A stretch of 64,000 bases of DNA. It comes from an uncultured Methylomonas sp. Lineage in GTDB: Bacteria > Pseudomonadota > Gammaproteobacteria > Methylococcales > Methylomonadaceae. Below are positions 34,504-42,465 of this stretch, in pieces; position 1 is the stretch's first letter, and every line of letters starts with the position of its first letter. The translations under genes were made by a program, and so were the position numbers. Location: NCBI GenBank assembly GCA_936941155.1, contig CAKZJE010000107.1:1-64000 (forward strand), given 5' to 3'. The notes beneath the pieces are model-generated. The model saw only the letters and a program-made list of their open reading frames with translations. It was not told where the DNA came from and made no database searches.

Positions 34504-35145
34504 TTAGGCACTCATCATCAATTCTGCCTGAATGATTTGTTTCAGTGATTTCATCATTTTAAAAATGGCAAAAATTTCTTCATTATCGGCATGGTAAGTT
34601 CGGCTAATGCAATATTCATTGCCTGTTAAAACAATGAAATACCAATCCAATCCCACCACAAACAAACCGTAAATGGGCAATCTGTTTTGATTTTGCTCTC
34701 TGGCAACCAACATGGCTACCAAAACTTGTGCATCGGGCGTGCCTTGATTTTCAATGCTGCGTTTGTATTCATGCAGGCAAAAATAAGGTGTCTCAGGTTC
34801 ACGAAAACCTGTGGCAATCACCCCGTCGACAGTGCCCGATAATTCATAATCATCGACAGTTCCTGATAAGGGACGCTCTAAAAAATAGCCGATTTGTTCA
34901 TCGTCAATTCTGGCTGTGACAATCAAAGGGCTAATAAATTTATTTTCTAATTCCACTTCGTTCCAAGCGCGTCCGCCACGAATTAAGGCTTTTTGAAACC
35001 CCAATAAACTCTCTTTTTCAAACTCATTGATTTCAAGTGCGTTATTTTCCCACTGCTTTAATAACTCACATTCCCAAATTTGTTTTAAGCCAAAGGTTTT
35101 GTCTAATGTGGTGAGCGTCCAGTCTTTAAACGTTGCTTTTTTCAT
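34504..35145 (-). CDS. PD-(D/E)XK-like hypothetical protein (module copy 1)
   Basis: A 213-aa protein with a nuclease-like core: 'LSGTVDGVIATG' followed by 'TPYFCLHEYKRS' (Asp, then E-x-K) and a helix 'DAQVLVAMLVAREQNQN', then 'PIYGLFVVGLDWYFIVLTG'. It is clearly related to the product of 38382-39041 ('VPYFHFQEYKRQ', 'PIYGCYVIGKFWNFMVLEH') and more distantly to 10070-10681. It is encoded directly upstream of the Rpn gene on the same strand, as in the other copy of the module. Function unknown; a nuclease or nuclease-derived role is inference. Confidence 0.75.
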   Translation of the reverse strand: MKKATFKDWTLTTLDKTFGLKQIWECELLKQWENNALEINEFEKESLLGFQKALIRGGRAWNEVELENKFISPLIVTARIDDEQIGYFLERPLSGTVDDYELSGTVDGVIATGFREPETPYFCLHEYKRSIENQGTPDAQVLVAMLVAREQNQNRLPIYGLFVVGLDWYFIVLTGNEYCISRTYHADNEEIFAIFKMMKSLKQIIQAELMMSA

Positions 35146-35166
35146 GCGTTATTTCTCTGTATAGGG

Positions 35167-35346
35167 CTAATCATTATTCAATTTCTTAATGATAGATTTT
35201 GCTAAATTTTCGTTGATTTCAGTATGTCGCGGTATGGGTTGAGATTGTTTAGTGTGTGGATTTGTGTACCAGTCGTGCCGTCCACCGTTACGAACCAAAA
35301 TACAACCCATTTGTTCAAGTCGTTTGATTAAATCGCGTCTTTTCAT
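35167..35346 (-). CDS. hicA: HicA-family mRNA interferase toxin
   Basis: The 59-aa frame, read on the minus strand from the ATG at 35346 to the TAG at 35167, begins 'MKRRDLIKRLEQMGCILVRN' and continues 'GGRHDWYTNPHTKQSQPIPR'. This is the HicA double-stranded-RNA-binding-like fold with catalytic His24 in 'GRHDWY'. It starts inside the hicB stop codon (TAATG). HicA cleaves mRNA; hicB neutralises it. The order hicB-hicA, antitoxin first, is the less common one. Confidence 0.88.
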   Translation of the reverse strand: MKRRDLIKRLEQMGCILVRNGGRHDWYTNPHTKQSQPIPRHTEINENLAKSIIKKLNND

Positions 35347-35537
35347 TAGGCAACCAAAAGTTCTTCAACTTTACGAAGATAGGGAACTTGCCCTGATTCC
35401 ATATCGGTTAGCAGGTCTTTGAGATTTTCGATAAGTTCTTGTTTTGTTTCAGCCTGAGTTTGATAATCGGGATAATCATTGAGAAAACCTAACAGAAAAT
35501 CATCTTCTTGCCAAAAGGTGTATTGTAATTTTTTCAT
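35346..35537 (-). CDS. hicB: HicB-family antitoxin (short form)
   Basis: The 63-aa protein 'MKKLQYTFWQEDDFLLGFLN' followed by 'DYPDYQTQAETKQELIENLKDLL' is a short HicB, containing the partially degraded RNase H-like fold and no C-terminal DNA-binding domain. It ends one base into the hicA ATG. As the first gene of the pair it should neutralise HicA. Without a DNA-binding domain its regulation must come from other factors or from the toxin. Confidence 0.85.
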   Translation of the reverse strand: MKKLQYTFWQEDDFLLGFLNDYPDYQTQAETKQELIENLKDLLTDMESGQVPYLRKVEELLVA

Positions 35538-35771
35538 AAAAAACCTTCTTATTTAGTTGTCTGAATCAGGATGGGCAGGATTTTAGGATTAACAAGATAC
35601 CCAATGCAATCATCCTGAAAATCATGATTCAGACAAAATGTAGGTTGGGGTGAGGAACGAACCCCAACATTTACGGTGTTTGTTTTTGTTGGGGTTCGCA
35701 AGCTCACCCCAACCTACGCTCTAGGGCGGCTTGAAATTTGATTTTTGACTTTTAAAACACGCTCTTAAGAA
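35538..35771. other. Gap upstream of hicB, holding a repeat
   Basis: No gene. It holds a block (about 35573-35717) shared almost base for base with 39120-39262, whose inner 78 bases (35640-35717) form a TGTAGGTTGGGGTGAG...CTCACCCCAACCTAC hairpin. Confidence 0.75.
35640..35717. repeat. 78-bp GTAGGTTGGGGTGAG inverted-repeat element
   Basis: Terminal GTAGGTTGGGGTGAG / CTCACCCCAACCTAC arms with inner AACCCCAACA / TGTTGGGGTT arms. It is identical to 39185-39262. Each copy is preceded by the same 'ATCATGATTCAGACAAAAT' sequence, also present at 34475-34493 and 38078-38096 in front of the Rpn genes. Confidence 0.85.
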
Positions 35772-36890
35772 TTAACATTGTGTTAGAACCAGAAACGAGC
35801 CAAGTGTAGCTTCTACTCTATAACCTGCGGGACATCCCAATTCTTCTGGTCTAAGCAGAGCATCTATACCTGGAGCAAGGCAATAATTCATTTTTTTCCA
35901 ACATACATTTCTTCCTTGAAAAGCTAATGATTGAGAGATATTTGTATTAGCCGATAAAGCATTTACTTGTGACGCAAGGGCATTCAGACTAGCAGCGGTT
36001 TGAGAAGCTACTGTTGTAACTTGAGCAACATTTTGATTAGTTACACTCAACGCCGCTTGCACATTCGCCAAAGCCGCCGCGCTAATTTGCGCCATTGCCT
36101 TATCCACCGAAGTGCGTGACAAAGAACCAATCGCTGCCATTGGTACTTGATACGCTCCCGCACTGGTATTAAACACCAATGTTTGAGCATCTGCGTTCAA
36201 ATTATTTGCAGCGTCTTTTATCATTTGCCGCTGGCAATTAATGGTTAATTTACTCGCAGAATCAAAAGTAAACGCAGTGCTGGCATCAATAGTAATCACT
36301 TTACCTGTCAACGATGTGCCACGGGCTGGCAACGTAGTTCTGCACAGAAAACGTCCTGTTCCCATTTGTGACATCCCCAAAAACTTGCCAGATGTTCCTG
36401 CGACTGTGGATAAGGTGACACTGACACCTTGCAAGCCGCTGTCGAGTTGCGTTTCAAAAATAACGCCTCTACCTGCCAACGCTTGACATTGATTCCACGC
36501 ATCTAATGACCCCTGATAAACGGTTCTTGAATAATACGAAGCTTGATTACTGTACGCGCTGCTATTGAACCCTGATGTACAAACTTGACTCTGTTTTGTA
36601 ACAATTTCTGAATCACTTGCCGCTCCCGAAGCTCCACCAGAAAAAAGACCATATGATGCATTAATAGCTGCTCTTTGGGAGCTGCTTGTTTGAGTATTGC
36701 TGTAATCTGCTGAACAAAAAGTAGATTTGGCTAATGATTGCGAATCTTCAGCACTACTGCTTTGCGTGGTGTTGTATATCCCCGCTTTCAATAGCGCGTC
36801 ACAAGAATCCGCAAAACTGCTGGATGAAAAGGCAAAAACTAGCATTGAACTGAATGCCAGAAACGTTGTTTTTTTGAGGGTGAATGACAT
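35772..36890 (-). CDS. Secreted protein with conserved N-terminal and coiled-coil C-terminal part
   Basis: The 372-aa protein starts with a Sec signal peptide ('MSFTLKKTTFLAFSSMLVFA', cleavage near 'SSFADS'). Residues about 25-270 are shared with the product of 39425-40648, including six or so Cys and the 'GMSQMGTGRFLCRTTLPARG' stretch. The C-terminus (about 280-372) is different: a heptad-rich helix ('QTAASLNALASQVNALSA') and then a Cys-rich end 'LGCPAGYRVEATLGSFLVLT'. It looks like a surface or extracellular protein with an exchangeable C-terminal part. No recognised family. 'aggagaa' upstream is a good ribosome site. Confidence 0.8.
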   Translation of the reverse strand: MSFTLKKTTFLAFSSMLVFAFSSSSFADSCDALLKAGIYNTTQSSSAEDSQSLAKSTFCSADYSNTQTSSSQRAAINASYGLFSGGASGAASDSEIVTKQSQVCTSGFNSSAYSNQASYYSRTVYQGSLDAWNQCQALAGRGVIFETQLDSGLQGVSVTLSTVAGTSGKFLGMSQMGTGRFLCRTTLPARGTSLTGKVITIDASTAFTFDSASKLTINCQRQMIKDAANNLNADAQTLVFNTSAGAYQVPMAAIGSLSRTSVDKAMAQISAAALANVQAALSVTNQNVAQVTTVASQTAASLNALASQVNALSANTNISQSLAFQGRNVCWKKMNYCLAPGIDALLRPEELGCPAGYRVEATLGSFLVLTQC

Positions 36891-37036
36891 AATTTTCTCC
36901 TAAAAGTAAAATAAACCGCGTTAGAGTCTGTGCTTTTTTCACTTAAAGACAATAAGCTACAGACAAAATAAGTTGCAGGCGATATTGTTGGGGTTTCTGC
37001 GTATTTCATAGGGACTACTTGCCATTTAACGTGGAT

Positions 37037-38053
37037 TTACAAATCCTCATTGAGCAAAAATGCCGCTTGCAACGTTTTTGCATCCAAAATCGCTTCTGCC
37101 CAGCTTTCCAACTCATCCGTAGAAGCATTCGCTAACTTTGCCTGCGCCCAATCGGGCAATTCACCGAAACGTTTGCGTAATTGCCGTCTCAGCACTAACG
37201 CTTCGCCCTTTAATAAACCTTCTAATAAACCCTCTTGTTTTCCTTTTTGCAATCCTTTTTCTAAACCTTTTTGCAAGCCTTTTTCTTCACCTTTGCCTTC
37301 CCAGTAATCAACCCAGGAATCCACACATTCTTCTAACATAATTGCCATCTCCTCTAAATTCTTTGCTGCTTTAAAAGCGTTTGGTTCTTTCAAACGCAGT
37401 GATAAGTTGTATTCTACCCAATGCCTGAAAATCCGCTCCAGTTCAGGCGTGTGTTTTACCAATAAAAACAACCGTGCTACTTGTTTGGCTTTTGTGAAAA
37501 TATCATCATTTTTTTCAAGCTGAAACAAGGTGGCGACGGCATTATCAATCTGTATTAAGGTTTCATTTTCATATTGACACTCATCAATTAGAAAAAACGA
37601 TACGCTTGGACAATATTGCGCTAAAACTTCATGCGGTTGGGCAATCAATTCCTGAATCGCTTGCGGATATTTCCAAGCGTGTTGTCCACGATGTAACACA
37701 ATCGGCATCACGGGCGGTAATTTATCGTGCGTTTTTAGATTTTGGCTGCTAATCAAGTCTTGATACAGCAAGCCGATGTAGGTCATTATCCGCACGGGCA
37801 TAAAATAGTCAGGTTCTGATTGAAATTCTAACAGCAGATAGACATATAAATCCTGTTCATGCCAGCGCACTTTCCAAATCAAATCATCAAACCGTTCACG
37901 GCAATCCTCTGTGACGTAGCTGTTATTGGTTTTTTCCAGAGTTGAAAAATCCAGTTCATTCACCCAGTCTTGTTTAACAAAGCTTTGCAGCAATTGCTGA
38001 ACAATTTCAGGATGGCTGAAAATGGCTTTGTAACTGGCATCGTGTGATTTCAA
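37037..38053 (-). CDS. Rpn-family recombination-promoting nuclease (copy 2)
   Basis: The 338-aa protein is almost identical to that of 33466-34449 over its catalytic domain ('RFDDLIWKVRWHEQDLYVYL', 'LLEFQSEPDYFMPV') and DUF4351 end. The linker is 12 residues longer: copy 1 has 'GEEKGLQKGLQKGLLEGEAL', copy 2 carries extra K/E-G-L units. It ends 'NEDL' without the extra Leu and is not coupled to an RTX gene. It also uses a TTG start after GGAG. Same inferred nuclease role. Confidence 0.88.
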   Translation of the reverse strand: MKSHDASYKAIFSHPEIVQQLLQSFVKQDWVNELDFSTLEKTNNSYVTEDCRERFDDLIWKVRWHEQDLYVYLLLEFQSEPDYFMPVRIMTYIGLLYQDLISSQNLKTHDKLPPVMPIVLHRGQHAWKYPQAIQELIAQPHEVLAQYCPSVSFFLIDECQYENETLIQIDNAVATLFQLEKNDDIFTKAKQVARLFLLVKHTPELERIFRHWVEYNLSLRLKEPNAFKAAKNLEEMAIMLEECVDSWVDYWEGKGEEKGLQKGLEKGLQKGKQEGLLEGLLKGEALVLRRQLRKRFGELPDWAQAKLANASTDELESWAEAILDAKTLQAAFLLNEDL

Positions 38054-38104
38054 AGGGTCTCCAAGTGTGTTTGACTAATCATGATTCAGACAAAATGTAG
38101 GTTT

Positions 38105-38385
38105 AAATATCTAAAGCCACTACTCCACTAAACAACCACCGGCTAAAGCACGGTGGGTTTAAGTTACGGACTGAAAGTCCGGATACACGTCGCCTTAACG
38201 ACGTGTTTTAGGGTTCGACATCAAAGTTTTCGCAGAATCAGATTCAAAATGATGCTCCCAATAGCGTTTTTTCAAAACTGGAAATTCCTCGAAAAACTTG
38301 CACACCGTTCTTCCTTTTATTATAGGCACGCTTTTATGGCTGGAGATGAAATCTGCCCGTCTAAAGACGGGGGTTTTAACCTTAA
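38105..38385. mobile_element. IS200/IS605-like remnant (PATE-type)
   Basis: The gap between the Rpn copy 2 gene and the next gene begins with subterminal hairpins 'CCACCGGCTAAAGCACGGTGGGTTT' and 'CGGACTGAAAGTCCG' and 'CGTCGCCTTAACGACG' and ends with 'CCCGTCTAAAGACGGGGGTTTT'. Such CTAAAG-loop hairpins mark IS200/IS605 ends. The 200 bases between them code for no transposase I can recognise. It looks like a non-autonomous or decayed element. No counterpart is present in the other module copy. Confidence 0.55.
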
Positions 38386-39041
38386 TGTATGGAAAATAAA
38401 CGTGTTTCTAAAATTTCTTTAAATTTTCGCAAAATGGCAATAATTTGTAATAAAGCATCACGTTCTGTGCAGTCATACGATTTAGAGAGCGTATAAACCC
38501 TATGTTCTAGCACCATAAAATTCCAAAACTTTCCAATCACATAACAACCATAAATAGGTTTATTGTTTTGATTCAGTTCACTGGCGATAAGCATCGCTTC
38601 CAACACTTGCGCAATAGGGCTGCCAAAAGGATTGGTCTGGCGTTTATATTCTTGAAAATGAAAATAAGGCACTTCCGGTCTGTCTAAGATTCCTTTTGCA
38701 ATCATGCAATCTGTTTTTACTTTTAAAAAATAATCGCCAACGGTCGCAGAAACCGTGCGCTCAAAAAAGGTCAGATAGTTTTTGTCTGGATGACTCAAGT
38801 TCGCTAGTCGTAACACAAAGGAGATAAATTGCATCTTCAAATCTTCTTCTTGCCAGCCGTCTATTTGTGATTTGGCATCGGTTAAAATCATGTCGAAAAT
38901 ATATTGCTCACCTGCGTTTAAGGTGGTTTGAGCATTTAGCCATTCTTGAAGGAGAAAACTGCTTTCACTGTCACTGACACGAGTTAGACCAAAAAACTTG
39001 ATTAATTCGGCTTCGGTATATTGCTTTGTTTTTTTAGCCAT
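38382..39041 (-). CDS. PD-(D/E)XK-like hypothetical protein (module copy 2)
   Basis: About 219 aa from the ATG at 39041 (MAKKTKQYTEAEL); the frame is open 13 codons further to 39080. The core is 'VKTDCMIAKGIL' and 'VPYFHFQEYKRQ' (Asp, then E-x-K) then 'QVLEAMLIASELNQN' and 'PIYGCYVIGKFWNFMVLEH'. It is the paralogue of 34504-35145, though clearly diverged, and sits in the same order before an Rpn gene. Function unknown; the nuclease fold is an inference from this pattern. Confidence 0.75.
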   Translation of the reverse strand: MAKKTKQYTEAELIKFFGLTRVSDSESSFLLQEWLNAQTTLNAGEQYIFDMILTDAKSQIDGWQEEDLKMQFISFVLRLANLSHPDKNYLTFFERTVSATVGDYFLKVKTDCMIAKGILDRPEVPYFHFQEYKRQTNPFGSPIAQVLEAMLIASELNQNNKPIYGCYVIGKFWNFMVLEHRVYTLSKSYDCTERDALLQIIAILRKFKEILETRLFSIH

Positions 39042-39184
39042 GATTTGCAAAAGATAAAAGTTGAGTTGATTGAAGTACAAAAGGCTCTATCGCACTGTTA
39101 ATTTTTATAACTCAAGCATACAGGATTTTAGGATTAACACGATAAACAACACAATCATCCTGAAAATCATGATTCAGACAAAAT

Positions 39185-39262
39185 GTAGGTTGGGGTGAGG
39201 AACGAACCCCAACATTTACGGTGTTTGTTTTTGTTGGGGTTCGCAAGCTCACCCCAACCTAC
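39185..39262. repeat. 78-bp GTAGGTTGGGGTGAG element, second copy
   Basis: Same sequence and same left flank as 35640-35717, at the matching place in the second module copy. Confidence 0.85.
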
Positions 39263-39295
39263 CGCGCTAAAATCTTTGTGCCTGAAAATCATGAT

Positions 39296-39420
39296 GTAGG
39301 GTGAGCACGTTGTTTTGCCCACCATTTTAAACAAAAAATATTTTATAAAACACGCAGTTTTTTATGTAATTCAATGTGATGCGGTTGTTTGCGGTGGGCA
39401 AAACAGCGTGCCCACCCTAC
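39296..39420. repeat. 125-bp element with GTAGGGTGAGCACG ends
   Basis: 28-base arms, GTAGGGTGAGCACGTTGTTT... and its complement at 39393-39420, with 2 mismatches, around an AT-rich centre. It matches a known type of dispersed repeat ('GTAGGGTGGGCA...TGCCCACC'). Confidence 0.8.
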
Positions 39421-39424
39421 CGGG

Positions 39425-40648
39425 CTATAAACTTGTGGGTATAAATATTCCTGTTATTTTGCTGCCTGATAAATCACATGAATGAGGATTTCCGTCTCCA
39501 GTTGAACTTCTTACGCTAATTGTATGAATGCCAGGTGTGGTTAAAACTGTAGAAGAAATATGGGCACTTTCCCTAACATTAGCGTTAGTGTAAGTACTAT
39601 CTTTATCGCTAACAATTGAATTATCTAAGAAAATAGAATACCGGCAAGAAGCTCCCATAATGTATCCGTTTAAATGTAAAGATAGTATCCCTTTTTTGGG
39701 TACTGTAATATTACAACTATATATATCAGGGCTATAGCTGTTGAATTGTGAATTAATGGTATACATCCACTGAGGAGAGTCGCATGAAATAACAAGTGTG
39801 TTATTCAAATTAGCAATAATTAAGTTTCGAGTATTTTCCTCAATTTGCGCCTGCGCTTTATCAAAAGACATTCGTGAATAAGCCCCAATCGCCGCCATCG
39901 GCACTTGATAAGCCCCCGCACTGGTATTAAATACCAACGTTTGTGCATCGGCATTCAAATCACCCGCCGGACTCAAACGCATTTGCCGTTGGCAATTAAT
40001 GATTAATTTACTCGCAGAATCAAAAGTAAACGCGGTGCTGGCATCAATCACAATCAATTTGCCTGTCAACGATGTGCCACGCGCTGGCAACGTCGTTCTG
40101 CACAGAAAACGCCCCGTTCCCATTTGCGACATGCCTAAAAACTTGCTGGATGCGCCTGCCGGAGCTGATAACGTCACCGTCACACCTTGCAAACCACTGT
40201 CAGTTTGCGATTCAAAAATTACACCTTTATTCGCCAAGGCTTGGCATTGATTCCACGCATCTAACGAGCCTTGATAAACGGTTTTTGCATAAGCAGAAGC
40301 TTGATTGCTATAGGCACTGCTGTTAAACCCAGAGGTACAAACTTGACTCTGCTTTGTCACAATTTCTGATGTGCTTACGCTGCCTGATGCACCGCCACCA
40401 AAGCCAGCATAAGACGCTTCAATAGCGGCTTGTGTAGAACGGCTGTTTGATGTGTTGCTGTAATCAGCGGAACAAAAAGTGGATTTGGCTAATGATTGCG
40501 AATCTTCGGCACTGCTACTTTGAGTGACGTTGTAAATGCCTGCTTTCAATAGTGAATCACAAGAATCAGCAAAACTGCTGGACGAAAAAGCAAAAACTAG
40601 CATTGAACTGAATGCCAGAAAAGTTGTTTTTTTGAGGGTAAAGGACAT
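39425..40648 (-). CDS. Secreted protein with beta-type C-terminal part (paralogue of 35772-36890)
   Basis: About 407 aa from the ATG at 40648, which follows 'aggagaa'; the open frame goes on to 40717. The signal peptide and residues to about 285 match the other secreted protein closely ('TLKKTTFLAFSSMLVFAFSS', 'GMSQMGTGRFLCRTTLPARG'), while the C-terminal 125 residues are unrelated: 'SCDSPQWMYTINSQFNSYSP' and repeated beta-like strands with several Cys, ending 'ITGIFIPTSL'. It is the second example of a fixed N-terminal part with a different C-terminal part. No known family. Confidence 0.8.
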   Translation of the reverse strand: MSFTLKKTTFLAFSSMLVFAFSSSSFADSCDSLLKAGIYNVTQSSSAEDSQSLAKSTFCSADYSNTSNSRSTQAAIEASYAGFGGGASGSVSTSEIVTKQSQVCTSGFNSSAYSNQASAYAKTVYQGSLDAWNQCQALANKGVIFESQTDSGLQGVTVTLSAPAGASSKFLGMSQMGTGRFLCRTTLPARGTSLTGKLIVIDASTAFTFDSASKLIINCQRQMRLSPAGDLNADAQTLVFNTSAGAYQVPMAAIGAYSRMSFDKAQAQIEENTRNLIIANLNNTLVISCDSPQWMYTINSQFNSYSPDIYSCNITVPKKGILSLHLNGYIMGASCRYSIFLDNSIVSDKDSTYTNANVRESAHISSTVLTTPGIHTISVRSSTGDGNPHSCDLSGSKITGIFIPTSL

Positions 40649-40756
40649 AGGTTTTCTCCTGAAGACATAAAAATTTAACCATACTAAAATTATGTTACTT
40701 TTCAAAAGAGAAAACAATATTCTACAGATAAAATAAGTTGCAACTATCTGTGTTTT

Positions 40757-41365
40757 TCAAAACAACTCTTGTTGATGATTTTGATAATACAACAACGTAT
40801 TTTTCACCGCCGTAACCACGGCTCTTGGTGTAATTGTTGCCCCGCTAAACTGGTCAAACGCGCCACCATCACGTTTCACCGCCCATTGTGGCAAACCCAA
40901 TCGCGCTAACGATTGTTGCTGAAATCGCAAAACCCAATCAGAACGACTCAACTCAATTTTATCACCCAAACCCGGCGTTTCTTGATGAGCAATCACCCGC
41001 ACCCCAGCCAACGTGCCATCCAATTTAATCGCAACCAACAACGCTATTTTGCCGTTATATCCATCAAGTGCAGCACTGGCAATCACCACCGCAACAGGCT
41101 TGTCGTGCTTTCTCGCGCGATAAATGGTTGTAACTTCATTACCTAACTGCGAGTCAGTCACTATCAGCGTGTCGCTCTCAATCTGATTGTCATACAACGC
41201 GAGCGGCAAAACTTGCTGCAAATTCTGCAACACAGCCGCGCGTTGATTTGCTTGAATCGTGCTGTCGCTCAAATAAAAAACCAAACTCACCAAACTAATC
41301 CCAATTAGCGTCATGCCGCCTAATAAAATGGCCAATGCCGCAGGTTTATGCGCAGGTAATTTCAT
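40757..41365 (-). CDS. rnfG: RnfG/RsxG, flavin-binding electron-transport subunit
   Basis: The 202-aa protein has one N-terminal membrane anchor ('ALAILLGGMTLIGISLVSLVF') and a periplasmic FMN-binding domain. FMN is attached covalently to Thr in the 'FSGATITPRAV' motif (S-G-A-T, about residue 178). In the Rnf complex it passes electrons to or from ferredoxin across the membrane. Its ATG overlaps the rnfD stop as ATGA. rnfA, B, C and E are not in the window. Confidence 0.9.
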   Translation of the reverse strand: MKLPAHKPAALAILLGGMTLIGISLVSLVFYLSDSTIQANQRAAVLQNLQQVLPLALYDNQIESDTLIVTDSQLGNEVTTIYRARKHDKPVAVVIASAALDGYNGKIALLVAIKLDGTLAGVRVIAHQETPGLGDKIELSRSDWVLRFQQQSLARLGLPQWAVKRDGGAFDQFSGATITPRAVVTAVKNTLLYYQNHQQELF

Positions 41366-42384
41366 TTTTGCAGCTCATAAACTTTCGGTTGCGTGCAAGC
41401 ATCTATGGTCGGCACAGCCAAATTCGCCAACAACACCGCAAACGCTAAGCCATCTGGATAACCGCCCCACGTTCTAATGCTGTACAGCAAAATGCCCATT
41501 AAACCACCGTACACCCAACGCCCACGATTGCTGGTTGCTGCTGTCACAGGGTCTGTCGCAATAAAAAACGCACCAAACAAAGTGCTGCCTGCAAAAATAT
41601 GAAACAGCGGTGAACTCAACTGCTCACTGTCATAAACATATCCAAACAACGCCAACACGCTCAAACTGCTTAGCAACCCGCATGGAATCTGCCACGCAAT
41701 CACTTTTTCTTTCAGCAACCACACGCCACCCAGCAAATAACTCAGCGCAATCCATTGATAACTTTTTCCTGCCAAAAGCCCAAACAGCGGCAAATCATAA
41801 ATTTGGCTTAACGTTTGACTCAAGCGCAGTTGGGTTTTAATGCTATCGAGCGCAGTCGCATGAGTTAAGACATCAAAACTAAGATGCGCCGGCATGGTTT
41901 GATTAAAAATAATCTGAAATATTTCACTGACGCTTAAACTCGGCGCATCAAACGCTAACCATGCGGTCATCGGCTGCGGAAACGAAATCAACAAAAACGC
42001 ATAACCCGCCATTGCCGGATTAAAGGGATTAAAACCTAAGCCGCCGTACAAATGTTTGGCAATCACAATCGCAAAAATAGTGCCGTTCACCGCAATCCAC
42101 CAAGGCGCAATCACAGGTAATGACAAGGCTAATAATGCTGCGGTTACGATCGCGCTTAAATCAGATAGCGCAGGTTTTAAAGCGCGGTTGCGGAGTTTCA
42201 AAATCATCGCTTCGCAAATCACCGCCGTGCTCGTCGCTAACAGCAACTGAATTATCACGCCGATATTTAAAAATAATAGGCTGGTCAAAATAGCCGGCAA
42301 CAAGGCAATCAGCACTTTTAGCATCAGAGTTGAGACGCTATTTTGGGAAAGAAGATGCGGTAATACAGGTGGGGGAAATTTCAC
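41362..42384 (-). CDS. rnfD: RnfD/RsxD, membrane subunit of Rnf
   Basis: The 340-aa multi-pass protein matches RnfD: 'HLYGGLGFNPFNPAMAGYAF', 'DVLTHATALDSIKTQ' (the FMN-Thr region), 'LLGGVWLLKEKVIAWQIP' and 'AFFIATDPVTAATSNRGRW'. It has about ten membrane segments. It precedes rnfG with a 4-base overlap. The usual order is rnfABCDGE-nth, but only D and G are here, with a mutarotase gene upstream and secreted-protein genes downstream. Confidence 0.92.
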   Translation of the reverse strand: MKFPPPVLPHLLSQNSVSTLMLKVLIALLPAILTSLLFLNIGVIIQLLLATSTAVICEAMILKLRNRALKPALSDLSAIVTAALLALSLPVIAPWWIAVNGTIFAIVIAKHLYGGLGFNPFNPAMAGYAFLLISFPQPMTAWLAFDAPSLSVSEIFQIIFNQTMPAHLSFDVLTHATALDSIKTQLRLSQTLSQIYDLPLFGLLAGKSYQWIALSYLLGGVWLLKEKVIAWQIPCGLLSSLSVLALFGYVYDSEQLSSPLFHIFAGSTLFGAFFIATDPVTAATSNRGRWVYGGLMGILLYSIRTWGGYPDGLAFAVLLANLAVPTIDACTQPKVYELQK

Positions 42385-42402
42385 AGACTACGATTGAAAA
42401 TT

Positions 42403-42453
42403 TTGAATGTAAAAAACGTAGAGACGCAACAATTGCCTCTCTACAGGTTAAAA
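42403..42453. repeat. GTAGAGACGCAA repeat
   Basis: GTAGAGACGCAACAATTGCCTCTCTAC-type hairpin, at the gap between rnfD and the mutarotase gene. Related copies: 23211-23237 (GTAGAGACGCAACTACTGCATCTCTAC), 50245-50277 and 45891-45917. Confidence 0.7.
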
Positions 42454-42465
42454 GGTTAATAAAAA

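Larger units (their letters stand above)
39042..39424. other. Gap with two inverted-repeat elements
   Basis: About 380 bases without a gene. It holds the 78-bp GTAGGTTGGGGTGAG element (39185-39262) and, directly after it, a second element at 39296-39420. Confidence 0.8.

Noticed and set aside
38153-38422. 89-aa plus-strand frame in the IS605-like interval
   Set aside because: It spans the hairpins and the 3' end of the opposite gene; no similarity to TnpA or TnpB that I can see.
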